Below are positions 54,447 through 62,721 of a stretch of 62,721 nt of DNA, piece after piece. The stretch is taken from NCBI RefSeq assembly GCF_022825805.1, contig NZ_JAJDWC010000023.1, positions 1 to 62,721 on the forward strand, read 5' to 3'. The stretch is from Phaeobacter sp. (lineage in GTDB: Bacteria > Pseudomonadota > Alphaproteobacteria > Rhodobacterales > Rhodobacteraceae). The translations under genes were made by a program, and so were the position numbers. The notes beneath the pieces are model-generated. The model was not told where the DNA came from, did no database searches, and saw nothing but the letters and a program-made list of their open reading frames with translations. The number at the start of each line of letters is the position of its first letter. Position 1 is the stretch's first letter.

Positions 54447-55481
54447 ATGACCCAACCTATCGAAGGCAACAATGTCCCGACGCTGGCGGATGTGGCCAAA
54501 CGCGCCAATGTCTCCACGGCCACAGTATCCCGCTGCCTCAACTCCCCGGACCGCGTGGTTGGGGAAACCCGTGAGCGCGTCCTGCGCGCGGTACAAGAGC
54601 TTGGCTATGCGCCGAATTTCGGGGCTAGAGCGCTCGCTGCTAAGCAGACCAACACAGTGGGCGCCGTCATTCCAACGATGGAAAACGCTGTTTTTGCCAG
54701 AGGCTTGCAAGCCTTTCAGGAAGAGTTAGGGCGCCACGGCAAAACGCTTTTGGTAGCCTCGTCGGCCTATAGTCAAAAACTCGAAGACGAGCAGGTCAGA
54801 GCTTTGGTCGCGCGCGGTGCAGATGGGCTTTTGCTGATTGGCTACGACCGAAATCCGGATCTCTATGCCTTTCTCAAGAAACGCAAAGTACCGACATTGG
54901 TTGCTTGGTCGTTTTCCGCTGGTCAGGACCGTCCAGCGATCGGCTTTGACAATCGCGCTGCGATGGCAGAACTCGCCCGTCTGGTCATGGGACAAGGTCA
55001 CCGCAATATCGCCTGTATCACCGCTCCGACTGAGTTCAACGATCGCGCCAGGGAACGGGTTTTTGGCATTCAAGCCGCCATGGCTGAGGCCGGTCAGGAC
55101 CCGGACGCTTTGCTTATTGTTGAGAAACCTTACGGGATCGAAAGCGGCGAGACGGCATTTCGCGAAGTCATGGCAGCAGCACCAAACACCACTGCCGTAA
55201 TGTGTGCCAACGATGTCCTGGCGATTGGCGCGCTGCGCGCCGCGCGGGAGATGGGCATAACAGTGCCGAAAGATGTGTCGATCACGGGGTTTGATGACAT
55301 TGAAATCGCCATGCTGGCAGAACCGGCCCTGACGACGGTACATGTCCCACATCGCGAAATGGGGCGCCGCGCAGCGGGTATCCTGATCCAAATGCTGCGG
55401 GAAGAAGACACCCGACAGTGTGTCGAATTGCCCACCGACATTCGCCTGAGGCAATCCCTCGGTCCCGTTAAGGCAGCATGA
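54447..55481 (+). CDS. LacI family repressor of the sulfonate operon
   Basis: A 344-residue LacI/GalR regulator. The headpiece is PTLADVAKRANVSTATVSRCLNSPDRVVGETRERVLRAVQELGY with a hinge around ALAAKQTN. The rest is the periplasmic-binding-like effector domain (SITGFDDIEIAMLAEPALTTVHVPHREMG). It is divergent from the TRAP/HpsN operon with two LacI palindromes between. The inducer is probably DHPS or sulfolactate, by context. The start is the ATG at 54447; an out-of-frame ATG precedes it at 54440. Confidence 0.9.
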   Translation: MTQPIEGNNVPTLADVAKRANVSTATVSRCLNSPDRVVGETRERVLRAVQELGYAPNFGARALAAKQTNTVGAVIPTMENAVFARGLQAFQEELGRHGKTLLVASSAYSQKLEDEQVRALVARGADGLLLIGYDRNPDLYAFLKKRKVPTLVAWSFSAGQDRPAIGFDNRAAMAELARLVMGQGHRNIACITAPTEFNDRARERVFGIQAAMAEAGQDPDALLIVEKPYGIESGETAFREVMAAAPNTTAVMCANDVLAIGALRAAREMGITVPKDVSITGFDDIEIAMLAEPALTTVHVPHREMGRRAAGILIQMLREEDTRQCVELPTDIRLRQSLGPVKAA

Positions 55482-55506
55482 TTACACTGTCGGAGCGCAG
55501 CTACGT

Positions 55507-56442
55507 CTATCTCAGCGCCTCACCGCCGATTGCTGCAAACGCGCCCTTTTGCACCTGCGCCTTCCCGAACTCGATAAACGCGCGAATATTGCGGGACTGA
55601 TCGGCATTCTGTGCGGTCAAAAGCCCCATGCGCAATGATCGTACATCGCCACTGATTGGCACCGATCGGATCATCTGCCCGTCTGGTGACATGTCGCTGC
55701 GTGGGCGGACGGTTGCAATGGAGTATCCAAAGCCATTGCCAACCATCGACCGCATCACAGCCATATCTCGCGTCCGCTCTGCGATGTTGGGCCTGACACC
55801 ATGTGCATCAAACAGAGATAGAAAATACTCCGTACTGATCGGCAGATCCATCAGCACCATCGGCCAGTCGGCCAGTTCTGGCAACGACACTGTTTCGCGA
55901 TCAGCGAGCGGATGCTGCGGATCGAACAAAGCGAAGGGGCGCAGCCGAACCAGACCGCTAAATTGCAAATCAGCCGGGATATCCATGTCGTAAGTCAACG
56001 CCACATCAATGTCGGATCGGCGCAACGCATCAAACAGCGCGGCCTGGTCCATCTCACATTGGTTCACCTGTATCTCGGGGAAATCCGCCACAAACTCCCT
56101 ACGCAGCCGTGGCAAAACCAATTGCGCGAAGGTCACAAAACAACCAATCGTCAGTGCACCTCTGGCCGTGGTCGAAACGTCGCTTGCGATGTCAGTCAGA
56201 ACATGAGCCTCGGCGAGAACCCGATGGGCCTGCTCCAAAACGCGCCGGCCTCCGCTGGTCAGCGCGAGGCCCTGCGCATGCTGGCGGACAAACAACGGGA
56301 TCCCAAAATGGCTTTCCAATTGCGTGATCGCCGATGAGATCGAAGGCGAGGACACGCTCAGCTTTTGTGACGCGCGCGATATGCTGCCCGTTTCCCCCAC
56401 CGCGACAAAATACTCAAGCTGGCGAAGGGTGAACCGTGGCAT
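55507..56442 (-). CDS. LysR family regulator of the Rieske cluster
   Basis: A 311-residue LysR-type regulator. The helix-turn-helix is in GSISRASQKLSVSSPSISSAITQLESHFGIPLFVRQHAQGLALT. The effector domain resembles the CbbR/aromatic group (LTYDMDIPADLQFSGLVRLRPFALF, IATVRPRSDMSPDGQ). The start is the ATG at 56442, six bases after AGGAG; the frame stays open further up. It is the last gene of the minus-strand Rieske run and is convergent with the LacI gene. It probably controls the cluster. Confidence 0.87.
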   Translation of the reverse strand: MPRFTLRQLEYFVAVGETGSISRASQKLSVSSPSISSAITQLESHFGIPLFVRQHAQGLALTSGGRRVLEQAHRVLAEAHVLTDIASDVSTTARGALTIGCFVTFAQLVLPRLRREFVADFPEIQVNQCEMDQAALFDALRRSDIDVALTYDMDIPADLQFSGLVRLRPFALFDPQHPLADRETVSLPELADWPMVLMDLPISTEYFLSLFDAHGVRPNIAERTRDMAVMRSMVGNGFGYSIATVRPRSDMSPDGQMIRSVPISGDVRSLRMGLLTAQNADQSRNIRAFIEFGKAQVQKGAFAAIGGEALR

Positions 56443-56508
56443 TTGATGCTCCTGAGGGACTTTGCTGAGCAGCATCAAATCAGCTCCGATCAGGCGGTAC
56501 CAGCCTAT

Positions 56509-57627
56509 TTACGCATACTGCGCCGTGCTGAACGCCGCATCCTGTTTGGCAAGCCAGGTTTGGAAATCCCTTATCGTCCCCTCATAATCATCCGCAGCCA
56601 ATGGCCCCTCCAGCGCGTGGGCCGAACGCAACGTCACTTGCATTTTTTCCAACTTCTCACGGTCTTCTCGGTTCACTTCTTCCCAGAGTTTGACGCGCTG
56701 CTGAATGGTGTCATCGCTCAGATCATCGCCATAAACAGACATCGTCCATTTTACTCGGATCAGATTGGCGTTGATTGGAAAGATCGACAGCGAAACGAGA
56801 AGGCTGGCCGCTTGGCTTACTACTTGCGTCGGAAAAATAGAAAACAGTGATGAACGCTGTTTCTCAGCATCGCTTAGCCCCGGCGCCCCGTCTCCGCGTG
56901 ACTCAATGTTTTCGGGGTAATTTGCAGCGTAGGATGTATAGCCATCGCCGCTGACCAGTTTTCGCGCCAAGCCCGACGGTGTGTATCCATGGAGCGTCTG
57001 GGGATGCACCACACTCAGATGATACCCCTCCATGAAGTTCTCAACCAGGCATTTCCAGTTGGTCTGCCATTCTTCCTCGGCCGAATGAACCACGCGGAAT
57101 TTGTCGGTTTCATAGGGCGCGAGCATCTGTTCGAGGTCCGGGTAGCTGAACGGCGCGGCATCGGGGGATAGGTTCACATAAATGAACCCGTTCCAGACCT
57201 GCACATTATGTTCAGGCAGGCGGCATGACTTTGGATCAAACCCTGCGTTTTCCATCCGTGGCGCGCGCAACAATGCACCATCGCGCCCATACATCCACGC
57301 GTGATATGTGCAAATGAACCGCTTCTGATTGCCTTTCCCCTCTGCCAGCGGCATCCCACGATGGCGGCAAACATTGGCAAGCACGCGCACTTTGTCATCG
57401 TCGCCACGCACCACCAAAAGAGGTTCGTTCAACAACTGAACGGTAAAGAAATCGCCGGGCTCGGCAAGCTCGTCGAGGCGACCAAGGCAATGCCAACCGT
57501 TTCTGAGCACGGTGTTGGCTTCGTGCTCGAATTGCTCTTGCGACGTATAAAAGGCACCGGGCATGCCCATGGGCCGATCTTCTGGCAAGGCGGCAAGATC
57601 CTGTAGTTTTTCGCGCAATTGTGTCAT
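56509..57627 (-). CDS. Rieske-type ring-hydroxylating oxygenase alpha subunit (first)
   Basis: A 372-residue Rieske non-haem iron oxygenase. The Rieske centre ligands are Cys87-x-His89 and Cys106-x2-His109 (VCRHRG and CTYHAW). The mononuclear iron site is ENFMEGYHLSVVHP, with His203 and His208. Members of this branch oxidise aromatics or demethylate quaternary amines such as glycine betaine; the substrate here is unknown. No ferredoxin or reductase gene is adjacent. A second alpha subunit of similar layout lies upstream in the same run. Confidence 0.9.
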   Translation of the reverse strand: MTQLREKLQDLAALPEDRPMGMPGAFYTSQEQFEHEANTVLRNGWHCLGRLDELAEPGDFFTVQLLNEPLLVVRGDDDKVRVLANVCRHRGMPLAEGKGNQKRFICTYHAWMYGRDGALLRAPRMENAGFDPKSCRLPEHNVQVWNGFIYVNLSPDAAPFSYPDLEQMLAPYETDKFRVVHSAEEEWQTNWKCLVENFMEGYHLSVVHPQTLHGYTPSGLARKLVSGDGYTSYAANYPENIESRGDGAPGLSDAEKQRSSLFSIFPTQVVSQAASLLVSLSIFPINANLIRVKWTMSVYGDDLSDDTIQQRVKLWEEVNREDREKLEKMQVTLRSAHALEGPLAADDYEGTIRDFQTWLAKQDAAFSTAQYA

Positions 57628-57653
57628 CTATGCCTCCTGTTGTAGCAAAATAG

Positions 57654-58328
57654 TCAGATATCGCCCGGCACGCCGTAGGACGGCGCTTCTGCCGGTGCCA
57701 GGGCCCGGCGGACATAATCGTTCAATTGAGGTTTGTAGATCTCCCAAAGGTGATCCAAGGACGCGATTGGGCAGTCATCGGTCCAATCACAGCGCAGATC
57801 CGCAACCGGCCAACTGACGTTGCTGACCAAAAGCAAACCCGCAGAATGGACCGGCCCGGCCTCGCCTCCAGCGGCGCTCCCCGCTCTGAGCGCATCAAGC
57901 AAGCGGTTTCCCAGATGGCCTTCACTGCGTTCAAATGCATCTACGATGGCTGCGGGGACGTCGGCATTCGCCAAAAGGTTCCCGGCAGCAGCAACGTCTG
58001 TGCCTTCTGCCTGGCTCCAAATGCCCAAAGCCTCATGGCCTGAATGAATTGCTGTCCTGCCGGTCGTATCGATGGCCAAGAGCTGTCGATATTGCGCATG
58101 CTCTTCCTGCTCTGCCGTAGCAGTCACAGCCTCCGTCGCGGAGGCACCTGCCTGCATTCGCTCCAACGTCAGAGGGCCAAGGCTCGGGTTCGTCACATTC
58201 TGGCTCGCGACAGCCCCAACGCCAGCGCGCGCAAATGAGCAACGCGCAGCAACCGCAGGAGACGAGGACGAAATCGCGACCCCGAACATGCCAGTTTCAG
58301 CGCAGCGGGCAACAAGGGAAAAAGTCAT
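57654..58328 (-). CDS. DUF1028 Ntn-hydrolase-like protein
   Basis: A 224-residue DUF1028 protein. It begins MTFSLVARCAETGMFGVAISSSSPAVAARCSFARAGVGAVASQN, the Ntn-hydrolase-like opening of the family, and continues LDALRAGSAAGGEAGP. DUF1028 genes often lie in catabolic clusters with RidA and may hydrolyse an amide or act on a peptide-like bond. It starts four bases after the RidA stop and lies 26 bases before the first Rieske gene. The substrate is unknown. Confidence 0.85.
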   Translation of the reverse strand: MTFSLVARCAETGMFGVAISSSSPAVAARCSFARAGVGAVASQNVTNPSLGPLTLERMQAGASATEAVTATAEQEEHAQYRQLLAIDTTGRTAIHSGHEALGIWSQAEGTDVAAAGNLLANADVPAAIVDAFERSEGHLGNRLLDALRAGSAAGGEAGPVHSAGLLLVSNVSWPVADLRCDWTDDCPIASLDHLWEIYKPQLNDYVRRALAPAEAPSYGVPGDI

Positions 58329-58332
58329 GTCA

Positions 58333-58749
58333 TCAGTCCGGAATTACAGCGGTTGCATCGATTTCAACCAACCACTCTGGTCGTGCCAGCGCCTGCACCA
58401 CCAAACCCGTCGAAACGGGGTGCACACCTTTGATGTATTCGCCCATGGTGCGATAGACAGCTTCTCTGTGTCGGACATCTGTGATGTAAACGACGACCTT
58501 GACCAGATGAGTGATGTTGCCACCCGCCTCTTCGATCAGTTGACAGATATTCTGCATCACCTTGTGCGTTTGCTCTGCGGGGTCGTGACTGTCGATATTC
58601 ACAGCGTCATCAAGGTTTTGCGGACACTGCCCACGCAACCAGATGGTACGGCCACCGCGTGTCACCACCGCTTGGCACAGATCATTGTCCAATGCCTGCT
58701 CTGGATACGTTTCCTTGGTGTTAAAGGGACGAATGCGCGTGTGAGTCAT
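58333..58749 (-). CDS. RidA family enamine/imine deaminase
   Basis: A 138-residue RidA/YjgF protein. RidA hydrolyses reactive enamines and imines, such as those made by nitrogenous catabolism. LRGQCPQNLDD, AEQTHKVMQNICQLIEEAGG, VKVVVYITDVRHREAVYRTMGEY and ARPEWLVEIDATAV follow the family pattern, with the substrate-binding Arg in LARPE and Glu in VEIDA. Its ATG shares a base with the second Rieske gene stop (TGATG). Its presence suggests that an imine or enamine forms in the pathway. Confidence 0.87.
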   Translation of the reverse strand: MTHTRIRPFNTKETYPEQALDNDLCQAVVTRGGRTIWLRGQCPQNLDDAVNIDSHDPAEQTHKVMQNICQLIEEAGGNITHLVKVVVYITDVRHREAVYRTMGEYIKGVHPVSTGLVVQALARPEWLVEIDATAVIPD

Positions 58750-59900
58750 CAGCCGATCTCCGCTTGGCAGCCTGCATCAATGCGCGCCATCAAGTATTTG
58801 GCAAAATCAAAATTGGGCCGCTCCAAATGGCTCAGATGACCAGGTTCGGCCAGGTTGGAGCGCAAACCGTTATAGACTTTCTCGGTGCAGCCCCGGTCTT
58901 CGACATTCACATCATCAAGCAGCGTCTTGAGCTGGACAAAGTTCTCTTGCGCATCTGGATCGTCTGCAAAATCATTCGACATACCGCCGCCAAAGCGAAT
59001 GTGAACCTGTCCTGGCCCTTTGGGGTGCAATGACAGATACCAGAAATAACCGGGGGTGAGGGTGATCATCAGACTCGGATAAAGCGCGAGCAGGAATGTG
59101 GTGCGCCGCTCGTCACCAACCAAACGATCATTCGAAGGATGAGCCATCGCGATGCCCAGCGTCTCATCCTTCAAAATCGTATGATAGTTGAACGCATCGT
59201 GACCGGGCGGGCAGACCATATCTTCCAGCTTTGACAATCCGCCAATGGTCCCGGCATGACAAACCGGCAGATGGTAGCTTTCCATGAAGTTCTCGGCCAG
59301 CACCTTCCAATTGGTGTCCCAGACATGCTCTTCGTAGAACGCTTCGGTGTAGTTCGTCATGTTATAGCCATCGATCATCTCGGCGACCTTGGACAATTGC
59401 TCCGCGACTGGGCGCGCGTCCGGATCCAGGCAAACAAACACCCAACCCAGCCACTCCTCACAGCGGATCTGTGGCAATGCATAATCCGACTTGCAGAAGC
59501 TTTCGTTCAGTGTCATCGCGGGGGCACCCCGCAATTTTCCATCAAGGTTGTAAGTCCAGGCATGGTAAGGACAGACAATTGTCTTGGCGCGCCCCCGGCC
59601 ATGCAACAATGTCGACATGCGATGTAGGCACACATTGCTCATCGCGCGCAGGTCACCAGACTGATCCCGCAAGACCACTATGGGTTGGCCTGCCAATTCA
59701 CAGGACACGTAGTCTCCCGGCTGCGAAAGCGCATCGACCCGCCCCACACAATACCAATCCTTCCGAAAGATATGGGTCAGCTCTTCTTGCACGAAGGCTT
59801 CAGAGGTATAGACCTCGGTGGGCATCGCGCGCGCCTGTTCGAAGGGTACCGAAACGGTGTCTCGCAAGGCGGTGACGGGGTCGACATGGTCTTTGGCCAT
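58749..59900 (-). CDS. Rieske-type ring-hydroxylating oxygenase alpha subunit (second)
   Basis: A 383-residue Rieske oxygenase. Rieske ligands are Cys91-x-His93 and Cys110-x2-His113 (VCLHRM and CPYHAW). The iron site is ENFMESYHLPVCHAG. It shares its layout with the first Rieske gene, but the sequences are clearly different, so they act on different substrates or form a mixed enzyme. The ATG at 59900 follows AGGAG by eight bases. It is the first gene of the minus-strand operon and is divergent from the flavin monooxygenase. Confidence 0.9.
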   Translation of the reverse strand: MAKDHVDPVTALRDTVSVPFEQARAMPTEVYTSEAFVQEELTHIFRKDWYCVGRVDALSQPGDYVSCELAGQPIVVLRDQSGDLRAMSNVCLHRMSTLLHGRGRAKTIVCPYHAWTYNLDGKLRGAPAMTLNESFCKSDYALPQIRCEEWLGWVFVCLDPDARPVAEQLSKVAEMIDGYNMTNYTEAFYEEHVWDTNWKVLAENFMESYHLPVCHAGTIGGLSKLEDMVCPPGHDAFNYHTILKDETLGIAMAHPSNDRLVGDERRTTFLLALYPSLMITLTPGYFWYLSLHPKGPGQVHIRFGGGMSNDFADDPDAQENFVQLKTLLDDVNVEDRGCTEKVYNGLRSNLAEPGHLSHLERPNFDFAKYLMARIDAGCQAEIG

Positions 59901-60131
59901 GAAACGAATCTCCTTGTGCGGGCGCTGGTGGGCTGGCGCGGACAGATCAATTTTCGGGATGCTGCACGGCCTGAGGCGCAAAAAAAACCATCACACTTCC
60001 TTACCGTTGGTTAGCCATTTTCTAACTCTGATTAGCCTGTGCAAAATCAATGGTTCGCAAATCCCTCGTTGTTCCGTCCAGCCGCCCGGCATTAGCTGGA
60101 GGCAAACAGCACACGACGGAGGAATCCCGCG

Positions 60132-61391
60132 ATGCAAAAAATCGATACAGTGGTCATCGGCGCTGGTCAGGCGGGTATCGCAACAAGCGAACATCTGAAC
60201 ACACATGGCATCGATCATGTGGTCTTGGAACGAGATAGAATTGCTGAACGCTGGCGGAGCGCCCGGTGGGATTCTTTGGTCGCAAATGGCCCTGCCTGGC
60301 ATGATCGCTTTCCAAACATGACGTTCTCTGTCGACGAAGAAAGCTTCGCATCCAAGGATGACGTGGTGCGCTACTTTGAAGACTATGCACGCATGATCGA
60401 AGCGCCGGTGAAAACCGGTGTGCAGGTCACCAGTGTTGTACCGCACACCGATCGACCGGGTTTTGCAGTAACGACACCTGATGGGAGCTATGACGCGCGC
60501 CATGTGGTCAGCGCGACCGGTGCCTTTCAAACTCCTTCGATCCCGCCAATTATTCCAGAGCACGCTGAAATACATCAAATGCACTCAACGAGTTACCGCA
60601 ATCCAGACGCGCTGGCGGATGGGGCAGTCTTGGTCATCGGCGGAGGCTCTTCCGGGTCACAAATCGCAGCAGAGCTCAATGCGGCAGGGCGCCAGGTCTA
60701 CTTGTCGCTTGGTCCGCATGACCGGCCGCCGCGGCGCTATCGCGGCCGAGACAACGTTTGGTGGCTCGGCGTTTTGGGAATCTGGAACCTCGACACCCCA
60801 GCACCAGGCACGGAACATGTGACCATCGCCGTGAGCGGAGCCGAGGGTGGCAAGACCGTTGATTTTCGGCAAATGGCCAATCGGGGTATCACGCTACTTG
60901 GCATGACCGAGGGGTGCGAGAATGGCGTGCTGCGGCTGGCCGATGATTTGAAGACCAATCTGGATGCCGGAGACGCAAACTACCTGTCTATGCTCAAGGC
61001 CGCAGATGAGTTCGCGCAGACAAACAGCCTTGATCTGCCCGATGAACCTGACGCCTGGAACATACCCGCAGATCCCGAATGCGTTGCGTCGCCCATCCGA
61101 ACTTTGGATTTGGCACAGGCCAATATCACCACAATCATCTGGGCGACCGGATTTAAATTCGACTACGGCTGGCTGAAGGCTGACGCTCTTGACCCCCACG
61201 GTCGGCCTGTGCATCAGCGCGGCGTATCGAAGGTTCCGGGTTTGTATTTTGTCGGGCTGCCCTGGCAGTCACGGCGCGGCTCGTCATTTATCTGGGGAGT
61301 TTGGCATGATGCCAAATTCATCGTCGACCAGATTGCGATTGATAACGCCTATATGTCCTATCACGCGCATCGCAAGATGGTCGCTGAATGA
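60132..61391 (+). CDS. flavin-containing monooxygenase-like FAD/NAD(P) oxidoreductase
   Basis: A 419-residue flavoprotein. Two dinucleotide motifs are present: VVIGAGQAGIATSEHL at the start for FAD, and VLVIGGGSSGSQIAAEL near residue 165 for NAD(P)H. The late IIWATGFKFDYGWL fits the ATG motif of FMOs. The LSLGPHDRPPRRYRG region resembles the FMO and putative thioredoxin-reductase-like oxidases. It is divergent from the Rieske/RidA operon across 231 bases, so it probably belongs to the same pathway. It could also donate electrons to the Rieske enzymes, but that is not shown. Confidence 0.87.
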   Translation: MQKIDTVVIGAGQAGIATSEHLNTHGIDHVVLERDRIAERWRSARWDSLVANGPAWHDRFPNMTFSVDEESFASKDDVVRYFEDYARMIEAPVKTGVQVTSVVPHTDRPGFAVTTPDGSYDARHVVSATGAFQTPSIPPIIPEHAEIHQMHSTSYRNPDALADGAVLVIGGGSSGSQIAAELNAAGRQVYLSLGPHDRPPRRYRGRDNVWWLGVLGIWNLDTPAPGTEHVTIAVSGAEGGKTVDFRQMANRGITLLGMTEGCENGVLRLADDLKTNLDAGDANYLSMLKAADEFAQTNSLDLPDEPDAWNIPADPECVASPIRTLDLAQANITTIIWATGFKFDYGWLKADALDPHGRPVHQRGVSKVPGLYFVGLPWQSRRGSSFIWGVWHDAKFIVDQIAIDNAYMSYHAHRKMVAE

Positions 61392-61498
61392 GACTGAGGT
61401 CCGGGCCACGCCTGCTGCATCTTTCAAGCTGACGATGACGCGGCCCACCTCAGACCGAGGTTTTGGCCAGATAACACGGGTGACAGACAGTCCGCTCA

Positions 61499-61537
61499 AA
61501 CAGGCTCAGCGCAGGGCGGACCTGCGCTGAGCCTGTT
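61499..61537. terminator. bidirectional terminator hairpin between FMO and chemoreceptor genes
   Basis: A perfect 17-bp stem, AACAGGCTCAGCGCAGG with CCTGCGCTGAGCCTGTT, and a 5-base loop. It lies between two convergent genes. The T-tract is weak on both strands, so it is a structured shared terminator. Confidence 0.7.
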
Positions 61538-61588
61538 GAGGAGTGTGAGATGCAGATGTCTGATCCGGCCCCTCGGCGAGCCAATTAT

Positions 61589-62721
61589 TTAGCTTGCTTC
61601 GCTGAGCCAACCGTCATCATCGACACCAGATGGAAACGGAGCCTCGGACAGATCATCATACGCCTCACCAACCGGTGAGTTCGACAGCTCAGCGTGCTGA
61701 TCATCCGTTTGAAATTTTGACACAAGACTCGCCAATTTATTGGCATCGGCGTTCAACATATGGCCCGCGGCCGTCGCCTCTTCGACCATCGCAGCGTTTT
61801 GCTGGGTGACCTGGTCAAGCTGCGTCATGCCGGTGTTGATCTCGTGCAAACCTGTGGCTTGCTCTTCGGCGCCGGTCGCAATTTCAGACACAAGCCCGGC
61901 AATATGGTTGACCCGCTCCATAATCGACTGCAGCGCTTCTCCGGCTTTGCCGACCAATTCCACGCCGCTCTCAACCTGTTTCGAACTCGACGAAATCAGG
62001 GTTTTGATCTCCATCGCTGCATCAGAAGATCGCTGCGCAAGGGCTCGCACCTCCGAGGCCACAACTGCAAATCCACGACCCGCCTCCCCAGCCCGAGCGG
62101 CTTCAACCCCTGCGTTCAGCGCCAAAAGGTTGGTTTGGAACGCAATATCATCGATCACACCGATGATCTGCGAAATATGGTTGGAGCTCTGTTCGATCTC
62201 CGTCATCGCGGCCACAGCATTATTTACTACGACACCACTCTCTTCGGCCTCGCTTCGCGCCGTGCTCACCGTTTTCTCGACGTTGCGCGCCCCTTCCGCT
62301 GCGGATTTCACGCTTGCATTGATTTCGTCGATCGCAGCAGCGGTCTGTTCCAAGGTTGCCGCCTGGCTCTCGGTGCGATGCGAAAGATCATCAGAAGCCT
62401 GACTGATTTCCGCAGCTCCCCCTTGAATGGAACTGGACGCTTCGATCACCTGCCCAACCGTTTCGTTGAGCGTATTGAGCGTGCCGTTGAAATCCACGCG
62501 CAGCTGCTCGTAGCCTTCGGCCAAGGGCTGTTCGATGCGCGCAGTCAAATCCCCCTGCGACAGGCGAGACAATCCTTCACCTAGGTGTGGAGCCTCAATA
62601 GGTTGTTCCGATTTAATCGTAACCGGCTGATTGGTGGTTTTGATTTTAGGGCCGCGTGTGGTCTGTGCCAATTGTAGAGATGTGTCCAGACGGGCAGATC
62701 GGCGGCGCGGTCGTCTGAGGT
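61589..62721 (-). CDS. chemoreceptor signalling domain, 5' end outside the window
   Basis: The C-terminal part of a methyl-accepting chemotaxis protein. It includes a HAMP-like [21 protein letters not shown] and the full signalling region with the perfect tip [20 protein letters not shown]. The frame is open to the end of the window, so the sensor and any membrane helices lie beyond it; a TTG at 62671 is not a convincing start. The coiled-coil part is very similar to the receptor at 27495-29378. The C terminus is acidic ([12 protein letters not shown]) and lacks a clear CheR tether. Confidence 0.88.
   Translation of the reverse strand, partial: LRRPRRRSARLDTSLQLAQTTRGPKIKTTNQPVTIKSEQPIEAPHLGEGLSRLSQGDLTARIEQPLAEGYEQLRVDFNGTLNTLNETVGQVIEASSSIQGGAAEISQASDDLSHRTESQAATLEQTAAAIDEINASVKSAAEGARNVEKTVSTARSEAEESGVVVNNAVAAMTEIEQSSNHISQIIGVIDDIAFQTNLLALNAGVEAARAGEAGRGFAVVASEVRALAQRSSDAAMEIKTLISSSSKQVESGVELVGKAGEALQSIMERVNHIAGLVSEIATGAEEQATGLHEINTGMTQLDQVTQQNAAMVEEATAAGHMLNADANKLASLVSKFQTDDQHAELSNSPVGEAYDDLSEAPFPSGVDDDGWLSEAS

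Noticed and set aside
62669..62671. TTG as start of the final chemoreceptor gene
   Set aside because: The frame is open to the window edge and the first residues do not look like the start of a receptor, so the gene is treated as incomplete.

Overview
The window looks like chromosome from a marine alphaproteobacterium of the Rhodobacterales (Roseobacter group). This rests on gene content, not on a database search. The markers are a MipZ-type division ATPase, an exosortase E/VPEID-CTERM pair, an iron-sulfur photolyase of the Agrobacterium PhrB type, a homogentisate cluster with DUF2783, and a TRAP/HpsN/SuyAB cluster for the marine organosulfonate 2,3-dihydroxypropane-1-sulfonate (DHPS). I saw no rRNA, tRNA, CRISPR, prophage or insertion sequence.

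Layout, left half. 0.4-1.1 kb: ribosomal proteins L19 and L31, then a terminator. 1.2-4.0 kb: mipZ overlapping a fused exosortase/CAAX-type protease (XrtE), facing the gene of its likely single substrate, a 99-residue VPEID-CTERM protein. 4.1-5.4 kb: a class III nucleotide cyclase. 5.5-12.4 kb: a MarR regulator divergent from a homogentisate operon (hmgA, fahA, MBL protein, flavin monooxygenase, DUF2783, maiA), followed by nnrU and an FNR-boxed hemN. 14.8-20.2 kb: a photodamage and oxidative-stress block with an Fe-S photolyase, an apparently circularly permuted photolyase with a DUF2256 partner, glutathione peroxidase, a small-molecule methyltransferase with a DUF4149 protein, and a FolB-like protein. 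20.4-25.5 kb: katG and cydAB (cyanide-insensitive bd oxidase). 25.5-27.2 kb: a GntR repressor facing an unrecognised gene, with a TGGTATACCA operator between them.

Layout, right half. 27.5-37.2 kb: a chemoreceptor, AraC/GyrI regulator, amidase, SAP/DUF6434 protein, a third photolyase-family protein, LysR, a beta-hydroxyacid dehydrogenase and a sterol-desaturase-family hydroxylase. 37.2-39.9 kb: an ammonium transporter fused to GGDEF and EAL domains, a probable ammonium sensor that sets cyclic-di-GMP. 40.1-45.9 kb: an RND efflux pair with a divergent TetR gene and a tandem TetR operator, plus a second TetR gene with no clear start codon. 45.9-55.5 kb: the DHPS regulon. A LacI repressor and two LacI palindromes sit at its head. 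Then come a 63-residue membrane protein, TRAP transporter P/Q/M, HpsN, two further dehydrogenases, SuyA, SuyB and a universal stress protein. 55.5-61.4 kb: a catabolic cluster of unknown substrate with two Rieske oxygenase alpha subunits, RidA, DUF1028, LysR and a divergent flavin monooxygenase. 61.6 kb to the end: a chemoreceptor signalling domain whose 5' end lies outside the window.

Taken together this is an accessory-metabolism stretch: aromatic, sulfonate and unknown-substrate catabolism, light and oxygen stress defence, and signalling. The strongest leads for undescribed biology are the Amt-GGDEF-EAL fusion, the two-Rieske/RidA/DUF1028/FMO cluster without a reductase, the permuted photolyase, and the XrtE/VPEID pair coupled to mipZ.
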